A model generated the notes under the pieces. It ran no database searches. It was not told the DNA's origin and saw only the letters and a list, made by a program, of their open reading frames with translations. The position numbers and the translations under genes were made by a program. This document shows, piece by piece, positions 9,331-18,902 of a DNA stretch of 64,000 nucleotides (positions are counted from its first letter, which is position 1; each line of letters opens with the position of its first letter). Source of the DNA: Methanothrix harundinacea 6Ac (lineage in GTDB: Archaea > Halobacteriota > Methanosarcinia > Methanotrichales > Methanotrichaceae). The stretch covers positions 310,001 through 374,000 of the forward strand of contig NC_017527.1 of assembly GCF_000235565.1 (NCBI RefSeq). Reading direction: 5' to 3'.

Positions 9331-10773
9331 ATGGCCGAAAAGGACGTCATCATCGGCCTGGAGGTCCACGTCCAGCTGAACAAATTGAACTCGAAGCTCT
9401 TCTGCGGCTGCTCCACCGACTATCACGACTCGCCGCCGAACACCCACACCTGCCCCGTCTGTCTGGGGCTCCCGGGGACCCTCCCTGTCGTCAACAAGCG
9501 GGCGGTCGAGTACGCCATCCGGGTCGCCCTCGCCCTCAACTGCGCGATCCAGGGGGAGACACTCTTCTACCGTAAGAACTACTACTACCCCGACCTCCCC
9601 AAGGCCTTCCAGATCACCCAGTACGACTTCCCCCTCGGCCTGGGCGGCTCGATCCTCATCAAGGGGGAGGATGGCGAGGAGAGGAGGATCAGGATCACCA
9701 GGGTCCACATGGAGGAGGACCCTGGCCGGCTCGTCCACGCCGGGACCATCGACCGGGCGAAGTACTCGATGGTCGACTACAACCGGTGCGGCATGGCCCT
9801 CCTGGAGGTGGTGACGGAGCCGGACCTCCGGTCCCCCAAGGAGGCGAGGTCCTTCCTCGATAAGCTCCGGAACATTTTGGAGTACTTGGACGTCTTCGAC
9901 GGGAACCTCGAGGGGGCTATGAGGATCGACTCGAACATCTCCCTCGTCGGAGGCGAACGGGCCGAGGTGAAGAACATATCGAGCCACAAGGGGGTTGAGA
10001 AGGCCCTCGCCTACGAGATCACCAGGCAGAGGTCCGCCCGGAGGAGGGGGGTCGCCCAGGTCCAGGAGACCCGCCACTACGACGAACTCCGGGGGATCAC
10101 CGTCACCATCAGGACGAAGGAGGAGGCCCACGACTACCGCTACTTCCCCGAGCCCGACCTCGTTCCCATGAGGATCGCCGACTGGGTCCCCCGGGTGGAG
10201 GCAAAGCTTCCAGAGCTCCCCGACGCCAAGAGGGAGAGGTTCGTCGCGGAATACGGCATAGCCGACGATCACGCGAAATCTCTCACCTCCGAGATCCGGG
10301 TCGCAAACTTCTATGAGGTGGTGGCAGAAAGGGCGCCCCCGAGGCTCGCCGCGGCCTGGATCGCCGACGTCCTGAAGGGGGAGCTGAACTACCGGGACGT
10401 CACCATCGAGAGGTTCAGCCCCGATCAGATGGTCGTTATCCTCGATTTGATCGAGGGGGGGAAGATCACGGAGAAGGGGGCCGTCGAGGTGATCCGGACG
10501 ATCCTGGACGGTCCGGGAGAGACCACTGAGGCGGATCCGGCCGCCATCGTGGCGACGAAGGGGCTTTCCAGGGTCGAGGACGACGCCGTTATGGCGGCGG
10601 TCCGGGCTGCCGTCGAAGAGTCGTCCCAGGCGGTCGCCGACTACAGGGCAGGAAACGAGAAGGCGATAAACTTCATCGTCGGCGTGGTGATGAAGAAGAC
10701 CCGGGGGAGGGCGGATCCGGGGGAGGCGAACCGGCTCGTCAGGGAGGCCCTCGAAGGAGCCGGGAGGGCTTAG
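9331..10773 (+). CDS. gatB: Asp-tRNA(Asn)/Glu-tRNA(Gln) amidotransferase subunit B
   Basis: 480 residues from ATG 9331. An open frame runs upstream, but this ATG follows 'AAGGAGGTGG' and the protein then begins in the standard way with 'DVIIGLEVHVQLNKL'. GatB binds the mischarged tRNA and activates the carboxyl group with ATP. The zinc-binding N-domain includes 'CGCSTDYHDSPPNTHTCPVC', then 'RKNYYYPDLPKAFQITQYD', 'RVHMEEDPGRLVH' and 'DYNRCGMALLEVVTEPD'. The C-terminal YqeY-like tail ends 'FIVGVVMKKTRGRADP'. It is the last gene of the gatCAB operon. Confidence 0.96.
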   Translation: MAEKDVIIGLEVHVQLNKLNSKLFCGCSTDYHDSPPNTHTCPVCLGLPGTLPVVNKRAVEYAIRVALALNCAIQGETLFYRKNYYYPDLPKAFQITQYDFPLGLGGSILIKGEDGEERRIRITRVHMEEDPGRLVHAGTIDRAKYSMVDYNRCGMALLEVVTEPDLRSPKEARSFLDKLRNILEYLDVFDGNLEGAMRIDSNISLVGGERAEVKNISSHKGVEKALAYEITRQRSARRRGVAQVQETRHYDELRGITVTIRTKEEAHDYRYFPEPDLVPMRIADWVPRVEAKLPELPDAKRERFVAEYGIADDHAKSLTSEIRVANFYEVVAERAPPRLAAAWIADVLKGELNYRDVTIERFSPDQMVVILDLIEGGKITEKGAVEVIRTILDGPGETTEADPAAIVATKGLSRVEDDAVMAAVRAAVEESSQAVADYRAGNEKAINFIVGVVMKKTRGRADPGEANRLVREALEGAGRA

Positions 10774-10839
10774 GGGGGAACTCCTTCGCCCCCACCTCCC
10801 CTCTTCTCCACTTTCTACCTTTTCCTCTCCGTCACCGTC

Positions 10840-11934
10840 CTAGGGGGCGAAGCGGATCCCCCAGAGCCATCCGCCCTGCCCCTGGGCGAAGACCCATATA
10901 TCCCCCATCCCATCGGAGGCGGCCGTCGGCTGGCCCGAGATCGAGCCCTTGAGGTTCTCGCCGGCCGCCCAGCCGCTGCCGCCGCCTTCGAGATGGACGA
11001 GCTCTCCATCCAGGACCCCGAAGAGGTGCGTCCTTCCCTCCTCGATCACCACCGCCGGGGTTGAGTCGATCGCCTGGTCTATCGTCTCGAAGGACCCCTC
11101 CCCCGTCTCGGGGTCGAGGGCGAGATGGCCGATCCCGCCCCCTGGGTCCTTGGCGAAGAGGTGGATCCGCTCCCCGTCGGTGGCCGCGGCCGGTGGGGTG
11201 GAGAAGGACCACTCCAGGGGCTGCCACCCATTCCAGGCCGGATCCTCCCCCGAGCCGACGGGGGGTAGGGTGGCAACGTTCCAGAGGAGGCCTCGGGATC
11301 GATCCAGGGCGAAGAGGTGGATCTCGTCGCCGAAGATGACCGCCGAGGGCCTCGATCCGATCTCCCCCCCCAGGGGGGTCCAGTCGGCGGTCCTGTCGCA
11401 GCCGACGCCGCCTCCGCTACCCCAGCACCTCTTGTAGAGGCAGTGGTTTGTGGGCCCCCAGGTGAAGAGGTGGTAGTCCCCACCTTCTGACCCGGTCGCC
11501 GCCGCCGCCAGCTCGTACTTTCGGAAGTGGACCCCGCCGAGGTTCTTGTTGTAGGGGGGCGGCCCAAAGATCTTCGACCAGTCGGACCAGCTCTCTTGCT
11601 CCTGGAGGCGGATATGCCAGAGGTCGTTGTCGTTTCCCCCCGTGAATACGTCTACGATGCCCGGCTCCGAAGAGATGGCGACGGGGGCGGTGGTCAGCCT
11701 CACCCCCTTCACCGAGATCCAGCTGGACCATCCCGTCTCGGTCCGGAACTGGACCCGTTTCACCGAGGGCAAGAGGCCCTGGGGTTCGTTGGACGCACCG
11801 ATGACCACCACCGGCGAAGACGCGTCGTTCCCGGGTCTCACCTTCTCGAACTCCGCCAGCTGACCCCACGACGGTCCCGCCAGGAGGAGGGCCGCGAGAA
11901 GGGCGGAAAGGTATGCAATTGCCCTCAGATCCAT
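10840..11934 (-). CDS. secreted lectin-like beta-propeller protein
   Basis: 364 residues. The N-terminus has a signal peptide (hydrophobic 'SALLAALLLAGPSWG') and the ATG is preceded by GGAGG. The mature part consists of ~45-residue units of the type 'W-x-P-L-G-G...S-R-P-S-A-V...D-x-I-H-L-F-A...L-W', for example 'GSRPSAVIFGDEIHLFALDR' and the repeated 'IHLFAKD', 'THLFGV' and 'IWVFAQG'. This pattern resembles PLL-type/fucose-lectin propellers. Export is supported; a sugar-binding role is inferred. The gene stands alone, convergent with gatB. A TATA-like 'CAGATATACG' lies upstream near 11970. Confidence 0.6.
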   Translation of the reverse strand: MDLRAIAYLSALLAALLLAGPSWGQLAEFEKVRPGNDASSPVVVIGASNEPQGLLPSVKRVQFRTETGWSSWISVKGVRLTTAPVAISSEPGIVDVFTGGNDNDLWHIRLQEQESWSDWSKIFGPPPYNKNLGGVHFRKYELAAAATGSEGGDYHLFTWGPTNHCLYKRCWGSGGGVGCDRTADWTPLGGEIGSRPSAVIFGDEIHLFALDRSRGLLWNVATLPPVGSGEDPAWNGWQPLEWSFSTPPAAATDGERIHLFAKDPGGGIGHLALDPETGEGSFETIDQAIDSTPAVVIEEGRTHLFGVLDGELVHLEGGGSGWAAGENLKGSISGQPTAASDGMGDIWVFAQGQGGWLWGIRFAP

Positions 11935-12070
11935 TTTTGCCTCCGGGGAGGTCTTGGCGATGATCGTATATCTGATTTCCTGAGGCCCCGGGGGCGGCCG
12001 GGCCCGGAGCCGGCCTCCTCCATCGCCATCCGTCTCTGTCAGAGCTGCCGGAGTGGCCGGAGGCGATCGA

Positions 12071-12080
12071 TTGATATTTA
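12071..12080 (+). promoter_or_regulatory. TATA box of the CoA-ligase gene
   Basis: 'TTGATATTTATCG' lies 30-40 bases before ATG 12111. Its spacing puts transcription start near 12100-12105. That makes GTG 12093 and ATG 12096 unlikely and favours ATG 12111 or 12117. Confidence 0.45.
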
Positions 12081-12110
12081 TCGTACAAGAGAGTGATGGT
12101 TTTCAGGTTG

Positions 12111-13421
12111 ATGGCCATGTTTGACTACTGGAATCCGCACATAGAGCGCATGCCCCTCGAGGACCTCTCCAGGCTTCAGGAGGAGCGGCTCAAATCGATG
12201 GTCCATTACGTCTACGATCACTCCCCCTTCTATCGAGAGAGGTTCCGGGAGGCTGGGGTGGCCCCTTCGGATATAAAGGCCCTCTCCGACCTGGCGAAGC
12301 TCCCCTTCACCTACAAGGTCGATCTCCGGAACACCTACCCGACGGGGATGTTCAGCCTTCCGAGGAACAGGATCGTGCGGTACCACGTCTCCAGCGGCAC
12401 CACCGGAAAGCCGACGGTCGTCGGCTACACCAAAGACGACATCGAGATGTGGTCGGACTCCCTCGCCCGGGCCCTGACGTCCATCGGCCTAGGCCGCGGC
12501 GACGTCATCCAGGTCGGCTACGGATACGGTCTCTTCACAGGCGGCCTGGGCCTCCACTACGGGGCGGAGAAGATCGGGGCGACTGTTCTGCCCACCGGCA
12601 CCGGGAACACCGAGCGGCAGATCATGCTGATGCAGGATCTGGGGAGCACCGCCATCGCCTGCACCCCCTCCTACTTCCTCCACATCGCTGAGGTGGCGGA
12701 GAGGATGGGGGTCTCCATCCGGGACGACACCAGCCTGAAGGTGGGGGTCTTCGGGGCGGAGCCCTGGTCCGACGAGACCAGAAGGAGGATCGAGGAGGCG
12801 ACGGGGATCAAGGCCTACGACATCTTCGGGACGAGCGAGATGAGCGGCCCCCTCTTCACCGAGTGCCAGGAGCAGAACGGGATCCACATCTGGTCCGACA
12901 TGTTCCTCATCGAGGTTATCGACCCCAAGACCGGGGAAGTGCTCCCCGACGGCGAGACGGGGGAGCTGGTGATAACGACCCTCTCCAAGTGGGCGATCCC
13001 CCTCATCCGGTACCGGATCGGGGACCTGACGAAGATCGACTCCGAGCCCTGCCCCTGCGGCCGGACCCACCCCCGGCTGATGAGGATTCTGGGCCGAACC
13101 GACGACATGATCGTCATCCGCGGAATAAACGTCTTCCCAAGCCAGGTGGAGTCGGTCTTGATGACCATCCCTGAGGTCGGCGACCACTACCAGATCATCG
13201 TCGACCGGAAGGGGCCCCTGGACATCATGAAGGTGATGGTGGAGGTGACGGAGACCGGCTTCAGCGACAAGATCTCCGACCTGATGTCATTATCCAAGAG
13301 GATCTCCAAGGAGCTGAAGGGCGTCCTCAACGTCGTCGCCGACGTGGAGCTGGTGGAGCCGGGGCGAATCCCGCGGTCGGAGGGGAAGGCCGTGAGGGTG
13401 ATCGATAAGAGGAAGGTCTGA
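12111..13421 (+). CDS. paaK: phenylacetate-CoA ligase family AMP-forming enzyme
   Basis: About 436 residues from ATG 12111; in-frame starts also occur at 12093, 12096 and 12117. It belongs to the adenylate-forming PaaK family, which joins aryl acids to CoA using ATP. The nucleotide loop is 'SSGTTGKPTVVGYT'. Later family segments are 'DIFGTSEMSGPLFTECQE', 'PLIRYRIGDLT' and 'GRTDDMIVIRGINVFPSQVE'. The next gene encodes a tandem ACT protein, a pairing common in methanogens, where the ligase may handle aryl acids made from aromatic amino acids. The exact substrate cannot be read from sequence. Confidence 0.88.
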   Translation: MAMFDYWNPHIERMPLEDLSRLQEERLKSMVHYVYDHSPFYRERFREAGVAPSDIKALSDLAKLPFTYKVDLRNTYPTGMFSLPRNRIVRYHVSSGTTGKPTVVGYTKDDIEMWSDSLARALTSIGLGRGDVIQVGYGYGLFTGGLGLHYGAEKIGATVLPTGTGNTERQIMLMQDLGSTAIACTPSYFLHIAEVAERMGVSIRDDTSLKVGVFGAEPWSDETRRRIEEATGIKAYDIFGTSEMSGPLFTECQEQNGIHIWSDMFLIEVIDPKTGEVLPDGETGELVITTLSKWAIPLIRYRIGDLTKIDSEPCPCGRTHPRLMRILGRTDDMIVIRGINVFPSQVESVLMTIPEVGDHYQIIVDRKGPLDIMKVMVEVTETGFSDKISDLMSLSKRISKELKGVLNVVADVELVEPGRIPRSEGKAVRVIDKRKV

Positions 13422-13479
13422 AGGAAGGCGAGAACGCGGAAGGCGAAGAAGGACGGCAAATAAGGAGGTGCGAAAGTTG

Positions 13480-13911
13480 GTGGCAATTAAGCAGATATCG
13501 TTATTCGTAGAGAACAAGCCCGGCAGGATGGCGAAGGTCTCAAAGACCCTATCCGACGCCGGAGTCAACATCCGGGCCCTCACCGTCGCCGAGGCGGGGG
13601 ACTTCGGGGTGATCCGGATGGTCGTTGACGATCCCGAGAAGGGGTACAAAGTCCTCCACGACGGCGGCTTCACCGTCTCCGAGACTGAAGTTCTGGCCGT
13701 CGAGATGAAGGACATCCCGGGGGGCTTATACGAGATCGTGAACACCCTCGGCGAGAGCGAGGTCAACGTCGACTACGCCTACGCCTTCGTAACGACGAAG
13801 GCCGAGCGGGCGCTTCTGATCATCCGGGTCGACAACCTGGAGAAGGCGAGGCGCGTCCTCACCGACGCTGGGGTGAAGCTCGCGACGAGGGAGGAGATAC
13901 AGAAGATCTGA
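13480..13911 (+). CDS. tandem ACT-domain protein
   Basis: 143 residues from GTG 13480. A strong Shine-Dalgarno 'AAGGAGGTG' at 13462-13470 lies 9 bases before this GTG. TTG 13477 is also possible; GTG 13468 lies inside the Shine-Dalgarno and is unlikely. Two ACT domains are visible: residues ~3-70 ('ISLFVENKPGRMAKVSKTL', 'AGVNIRALTVAEAGDFGVI') and ~72-140 ('MKDIPGGLYEIVNTLGESE'). ACT domains bind amino acids and usually regulate a partner. Being 58 bases behind the PaaK-like gene, it probably senses an aromatic amino acid for that enzyme; this is inference. Confidence 0.88.
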   Translation: MAIKQISLFVENKPGRMAKVSKTLSDAGVNIRALTVAEAGDFGVIRMVVDDPEKGYKVLHDGGFTVSETEVLAVEMKDIPGGLYEIVNTLGESEVNVDYAYAFVTTKAERALLIIRVDNLEKARRVLTDAGVKLATREEIQKI

Positions 13912-14003
13912 GCCTAAAGAAGGGGCGCCAGCCGATGGCGCCTTGAATATCATTTTTCTATCAGAATATGTAGCATATTGACCGGGCATTATATGATTGA
14001 GAT

Positions 14004-15188
14004 TCACCAAAATAATTGCAGAGATCCGTTTATGAGCGGTAGAATCTGCTGATTTAATAATTCCATCCCCGGAGTAATTTGTTCCGATATCTTGGAACCT
14101 TCTTTTATTATCAATGGGAGAAGATAGGTTGTAATGAACGGAACCAGGGATGAACTTATAAAAATTAATACGGATCTAAAGTTATATGCATGCTTGCTCG
14201 CCTCCTTAACTCGATCCCTCTCATCTTTGAGGAAGTTCATAGATGTCAGTATCCTATCGAGCTTCTCCTGATTATCCCAATATCCCTCGCCAGCGATTAT
14301 CTCCTGTACCCTATGATTCTGCTGTCTATATAGCTCGTTGATGGAATCGATGTTGCGCCCCCGCTCGGCCTCCAAAAGTTCCTGGATTATGAACCAACTA
14401 GAAATAAAAAAATAAACTGTAATGCTAAATAATATGGATAGAAATATAATCTCGTGAAACATGATCTTATAGGGATCTATGAAGTTTATAATCGCCAAAG
14501 ATACTGCGATGAATTGATAGACCACAAGCTTGAGTATAAGGTTTCTTACTTGTTTCAGACCCCCTACATCATCGACGTTGAATAGATCTATCTTGATAAT
14601 ATGTCCATGTGATCTGCCCTTCAGATCGCGGAGTGCCCATCTTGTATTGAAGATGATCCATAGTATCATGGCCATGGTATATAGTATTAACAAAGCTGCA
14701 ATATTATTGAATATGTCGAGTGATATGCTATCGATGGATAACGATCCCGTCAATTTGTATTCTGTTAAGAGATACGAACGAACCTCACCGCGGATCAGAT
14801 CTATCCCATAGAATGGAATAATAGCTAGGATCAGTATTATATAAAACTTTTTGGATTTTGTGAACCTATCTTCGAGCTGGATATTCAGGGCAACTATCTT
14901 TTTCTGGCATCCAGGAGCCGGCTCCATCATCTCGAAGATTCCACGAACATTATCTATGAAGTATTTGACTCCTGCCATACCATAAGCAACTAGAAGACTG
15001 GTAATTAATATCTTTCTTTTAATATTCGCATCCCAGTCGTGGTAATCCGGGAGACTCTCTACAAGTACGCTCAAAATTATATAAATTAAACAGCAGCAAA
15101 TAAAAATGATCAGCGAAACGTAGGGATATGGAATAGGTATCTTTTTGAACGCCCCATCGATCCAGCTCCAGCTCTTATCCTCCGGCAT
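14004..15188 (-). CDS. multi-pass membrane protein of unknown function
   Basis: 394 residues with about seven hydrophobic spans near residues 23-43, 58-76, 114-132, 159-181, 217-237, 245-268 and 342-366. Between the last two is a charged soluble stretch ('EAERGRNIDSINELYRQQNH') that may form a coiled coil. I recognise no family. The DNA is much richer in A/T than its neighbours, with many AAA, ATA and ATT codons, which suggests recent acquisition or relaxed selection. It is preceded by a TATA-like region near 15205-15220 and stands apart from the genes on both sides. Confidence 0.7.
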   Translation of the reverse strand: MPEDKSWSWIDGAFKKIPIPYPYVSLIIFICCCLIYIILSVLVESLPDYHDWDANIKRKILITSLLVAYGMAGVKYFIDNVRGIFEMMEPAPGCQKKIVALNIQLEDRFTKSKKFYIILILAIIPFYGIDLIRGEVRSYLLTEYKLTGSLSIDSISLDIFNNIAALLILYTMAMILWIIFNTRWALRDLKGRSHGHIIKIDLFNVDDVGGLKQVRNLILKLVVYQFIAVSLAIINFIDPYKIMFHEIIFLSILFSITVYFFISSWFIIQELLEAERGRNIDSINELYRQQNHRVQEIIAGEGYWDNQEKLDRILTSMNFLKDERDRVKEASKHAYNFRSVLIFISSSLVPFITTYLLPLIIKEGSKISEQITPGMELLNQQILPLINGSLQLFW

Positions 15189-15248
15189 AATACGACGCCA
15201 TCCTTTTATCTAGATTATATCATCTTTCCGAAATGAAAAAGCAATCCT

Positions 15249-15830
15249 CTAAGGGAATAGATCGAAATGCCATTTATTGTACCAATACCAATCGAACCAC
15301 GAACTCCAGTCGATATGGATTGGTTCCGGCACGAGCACAGGTTGAGACTTAGTCTCGCCTGATACGTACATGCACCCTGAAACGTTCCCCAGCATCTCCT
15401 CGCCTTCCCTGGCGTAGCCCCGGTAGTCTCCCGAGAGGCATCCTCCATCGACGACGGAGACGAGCCTGAGGATCAGATCCTCTTCCTGAGTGATAAAAAA
15501 GAGCTCCAGGAGGTTTTCTTCAAACGATCCGCCGGCGCTCACCATCCGCGTCGAATTCTCAGAGGTAAGGTTTCCATAGCCGAAGACGGCATCATCGGCT
15601 TGATAAAGGGTTAAATTGGCATACCTGGTAACATTATCCTCCAGGATAAGCCTCCAATTCCCCGTGACATCCTGTTTTGACGGTATCAAAACCAAGGCTC
15701 CGGGCTGGTCGCTCCCTCCGGTCTCATTGCCCATCTCCGCCGCCGCAGAAGATGCCGGAAGGAGGATCAGGATCAAAGCCGTCGCAATAATCGGCCGAAG
15801 CCTGTTCTTTATGCCATCTTTTCTGTTCAT
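15249..15830 (-). CDS. secreted protein of unknown function
   Basis: 193 residues from ATG 15830. The frame is open to 15851, but 'GAGGTG' seven bases before 15830 supports this start. A signal peptide covers about residues 1-32 ('IIATALILILLPASSAAA'). The mature part has several N-x-S/T sites ('NVT', 'NLT', 'NST', 'NVS') and a middle region ('VTGNWRLILEDNVTRYANL') like small lipocalin- or avidin-like sheets that test 'no effect' versus 'function' in no known way. The C-terminus is rich in Trp and Tyr. No family recognised. It lies just downstream of the large PKD surface protein, with its own TATA-like 'GATATAAAAATACC'. Confidence 0.65.
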   Translation of the reverse strand: MNRKDGIKNRLRPIIATALILILLPASSAAAEMGNETGGSDQPGALVLIPSKQDVTGNWRLILEDNVTRYANLTLYQADDAVFGYGNLTSENSTRMVSAGGSFEENLLELFFITQEEDLILRLVSVVDGGCLSGDYRGYAREGEEMLGNVSGCMYVSGETKSQPVLVPEPIHIDWSSWFDWYWYNKWHFDLFP

Positions 15831-15905
15831 CCGCACCCACCTCAAGTCCATAACGAAATTAGGTATTTTTATATCTCCACATCTGTGGATGAGTTGATCT
15901 CCTCT

Positions 15906-18902
15906 TCAGCCCACGAGATTTCCATTTTTGTCCGTCTTGATCAGCCAGAGGTCGTCCCCACCGAAGTTGTCGAGGGTATAGCCTGTTATGATGTAGCCTT
16001 CGTCTGTCGTCTGCTGAACCGAAAATCCCACCTCTTGCCCAGCTCCTCCGAAGGTCCTGTCCCATACCCTGTATCCGGAGGAGTCCGTCTTGATCAGCCA
16101 GAGGTCGTCCCCACCAAAGTCGTCGAGGGTATAGCCTGTTATGATGTAGCCGCCGTCGACTGTCTGCTGGACCGAATGCCCCTCCTCTTGTCCGGCTCCT
16201 CCGAAGGCTCTCTCCCATTCGCTGTACCCGAATGAGTCCGTCTTGATGAGATAGAGGTCTTTGCCGCCGAAGTCATCGAGGGTATAGCCTGTTATGATGT
16301 AGCCTTCGTCGGCCGTCTGCTGGACCGAATGTCCCCAATCGGCCCCCTCACCGCCGAAGGTTCTCTCCCATACTAGGTCTCCGGCCAGGTCGGTCTTGAT
16401 CAGCCAGAGGTCATCCCCACCGAAGTTGTCGAGGGTCCTGCCCGTTATGACATATCCGCCATCGTCCGTCTGCCAGACCGAATCCCCCTGTTCATGCCCC
16501 TTCCCCCCGAAGGTTCTCTCCCATACTAGGTCTCCGTCCGGGTCGGTCTTGATCAGCCAGAGGTCGTCCCCACCGAAGTTGTCAAGGGTGTAGCCTGCTA
16601 TGATGTAGCCACCGTCGGCTGTCTGCTGGACCGAATTTCCTTCATCCTGGCCCGATCCACCGAAGGTTCTGTCCCATACCCGGTTTCCAGCCGAGTCGGT
16701 CTTAATCAGCCAAACATCTTTACCGCCTAAGTCGTCTTGGGTATAACCGGTTATGATGTAGCCACCGTCGGCCGTCTGCTGGACCGAATTTCCCCAATCG
16801 GCCCCCTCCCATCCGAAGGATGTGTCCCATGCTCTATATCCGGCCGAGTTGGTCTTTATCAGCCAGAGGTCGTCTCCTCCGAAGGCGTCGAGAGTTCTGC
16901 CCGCTATGATGTATCCTCCGTCGGCCGTCTGCTCAACTGAATATCCCCCATCCTGGCCTGCTCCTCCGAAGGTCCGGCTCCATCCTTCGAGGCCTTTCTT
17001 ATCCGATTCGGCCAGTACCCCCCGTTCCGGTCGGTGGTCTTCGGCGGTTGACGACTCTTTCTCACCGACGGTCACCTTTTTGGAGTTAGAGCTTTTAGCC
17101 CCGTCGTCGTCAGTTACGGTCAAAACAACGGAGTATACTCCCCCTTTGATATATTTGTAGTCGACACAGGCGAACCCCTGTTTGCGCCCCCCCTCTCCGA
17201 AATCCCATAGATAGTCGACTATCCTGCCGTCCAGGTCTTCGCTCTCGTCTGCATCAAAGGTCACGATGCCGTCCGCCCGGGGGCTGGTGGGGGCGTAGGA
17301 GAAGGCTGCTACCGGGGGCTTATTTACTCTTAGATCCCTGGTGGTGCTGTTTACCGCGTCGTTGTCATCAATTATTTCCAGTTTTATAATAAAGTTGCCC
17401 CCTTTCAGATAATTGTGGATGGCTTGTGGCCCTCTCGCGGTCTTCCCATCGCCAAAGTTCCACCGGTATTCGGTGATCTTGCCGTCGGCGTCAAGGCTTT
17501 GGGATGCGTCGACGGCGATCCCTTCACCAACGTTCGGCTCACTATTATTGACGGAGAACTTCGCTATAGGGGGCAGATTTATCTTTATGGGAATTGACTT
17601 GACCCCCAGGGCCCGGTTGCTGTCTTTGACGGTCAGGCTCACGTTGAAGGTGCCACTCCTTGGGTAAAAATTGGTTGCCAAACCATCGGATAGCTCCATG
17701 GTCGTATGGCCGTCTCCGAAGTTCCACGTAAATGAGGCAACTTCCCCGTCCTCCTCGTCGTAGCTCTCCGAGGCGTCGAAAGTTATGAGATATCCCGATT
17801 TTTTATCCTCGATCGAATAGCTGAACTCGGCCACCGGTGGCTCGTTCACCTCGATCGAGGATATGGTCCGGTTCTCCTTCCCCTCCACGTCGGTTACTTT
17901 TAGCATGACGGGGTAAGGGCCGCCTTTCCGGTAGGTATGATTGACAACAGGGCCCTTTTCTCTTACACCATCCCCGAAGTCCCATTCGTAGTCTGCGATC
18001 CCTCCATAGAGGTCGTAGCTTTGGGATGCGTCGAAGATTATAGGTTCTCTGGCGTTGGGTTCTTCGACCTCCCATGAGATAACCGGATTGGGTGGTATGT
18101 TGGGTGGGTTCAGTGAGACGATGGGAAGATGGGGGTTTACCCGGACGAAACCTTTATGATTATCAACTGGATAAAAGGGCCCCCCGGGGTGGTCAGCCCA
18201 CCAGTCCAGGTTGAGCCAGACAAAGCCCGACTCGTCCACATGTGCATATATTTTCTCTACATTATATTTCTTTTTCAACCACGTGGATGTTTTATTAACT
18301 TTATTATCATTGCTATTATGTTTGCCAATACAGACCTCGGTATATGCATGCCCTTGCCATTCATCATAAACCAGATTGATCTTGGTAGTTCCGCCAATAT
18401 TTTCTATCAACGCCGCCATGAGGATGGCGAAATCGTCACAATCTCCCGCCCCTGCCCGCCCGATCTCCTCTCCCAGTCGGATGGTTTGGTTTGCATAACG
18501 GTAGAACTCTCCGCACCGTGGATCTCCGGTATAATTCCAGTTATTTTTAAGGTATTCGAAGATTTCGCAGACCTGTTCCACCGAATGATCCCCAGGAAAT
18601 CGTTGCGCCAACGAAGCGGCCTTATCGACGACTTTTTGGTTGCCCACTTCCACCCTTTTCTCGATCTCCTTCTTTATGGAGGCTAGATCTCTCTCTCCGG
18701 GACAGATGGTTTTTTCGCCCGTATCGCCTGATCTGCTGGTGACGGTGAAGGTAGCTATCTCTGACCCGTTCAGTTCCGATAGGGAATACTGATCCAGCTT
18801 CATCGAGCCGGATTCCCCGAGGGCGTAGGCTGCCTCTTCACAGGATGTGACATAGCAACATACAATCGATACCGACAGCAACAGACTCAGAATCTTGCGC
18901 AT
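15906..18902 (-). CDS. surface protein: transglutaminase-like, four PKD domains, seven-repeat propeller
   Basis: 998 residues. Residues 1-28 form a signal peptide. Residues ~75-260 are a transglutaminase-like cysteine protease fold with Cys155 ('GAGDCDDFAILMAAL'), His185 ('GHAYTEV') and Asp233 ('NLDWW'), so the catalytic triad appears intact. Four PKD domains follow at about 268-620, each with a 'WDFGDG'-type motif and a 'DASQSYD/DADESED' strand. From ~640 to the end are seven ~51-residue repeats with consensus 'FGGxGxDxGxSVQQTADGGY' then 'IITGYTLDDFGGDDLWLIKT'; seven copies fit a beta-propeller. It is probably an anchored or sheath-associated envelope protein that cuts or crosslinks other proteins. 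The start is ATG 18902. Confidence 0.85.
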   Translation of the reverse strand: MRKILSLLLSVSIVCCYVTSCEEAAYALGESGSMKLDQYSLSELNGSEIATFTVTSRSGDTGEKTICPGERDLASIKKEIEKRVEVGNQKVVDKAASLAQRFPGDHSVEQVCEIFEYLKNNWNYTGDPRCGEFYRYANQTIRLGEEIGRAGAGDCDDFAILMAALIENIGGTTKINLVYDEWQGHAYTEVCIGKHNSNDNKVNKTSTWLKKKYNVEKIYAHVDESGFVWLNLDWWADHPGGPFYPVDNHKGFVRVNPHLPIVSLNPPNIPPNPVISWEVEEPNAREPIIFDASQSYDLYGGIADYEWDFGDGVREKGPVVNHTYRKGGPYPVMLKVTDVEGKENRTISSIEVNEPPVAEFSYSIEDKKSGYLITFDASESYDEEDGEVASFTWNFGDGHTTMELSDGLATNFYPRSGTFNVSLTVKDSNRALGVKSIPIKINLPPIAKFSVNNSEPNVGEGIAVDASQSLDADGKITEYRWNFGDGKTARGPQAIHNYLKGGNFIIKLEIIDDNDAVNSTTRDLRVNKPPVAAFSYAPTSPRADGIVTFDADESEDLDGRIVDYLWDFGEGGRKQGFACVDYKYIKGGVYSVVLTVTDDDGAKSSNSKKVTVGEKESSTAEDHRPERGVLAESDKKGLEGWSRTFGGAGQDGGYSVEQTADGGYIIAGRTLDAFGGDDLWLIKTNSAGYRAWDTSFGWEGADWGNSVQQTADGGYIITGYTQDDLGGKDVWLIKTDSAGNRVWDRTFGGSGQDEGNSVQQTADGGYIIAGYTLDNFGGDDLWLIKTDPDGDLVWERTFGGKGHEQGDSVWQTDDGGYVITGRTLDNFGGDDLWLIKTDLAGDLVWERTFGGEGADWGHSVQQTADEGYIITGYTLDDFGGKDLYLIKTDSFGYSEWERAFGGAGQEEGHSVQQTVDGGYIITGYTLDDFGGDDLWLIKTDSSGYRVWDRTFGGAGQEVGFSVQQTTDEGYIITGYTLDNFGGDDLWLIKTDKNGNLVG
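15909..16982 (-). repeat. seven tandem ~153-bp coding repeats
   Basis: The 3' third of the PKD surface gene is seven in-frame copies of a ~153-bp unit, each starting at the Trp codon of W-[ED]-R-T-F-G-G. Copies diverge most at the 'AGQD/GHEQ/GADW' positions and are nearly identical in 'DDLWLIKTD'. The even spacing argues for a closed seven-bladed propeller and makes the locus prone to copy-number change. Confidence 0.85.
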
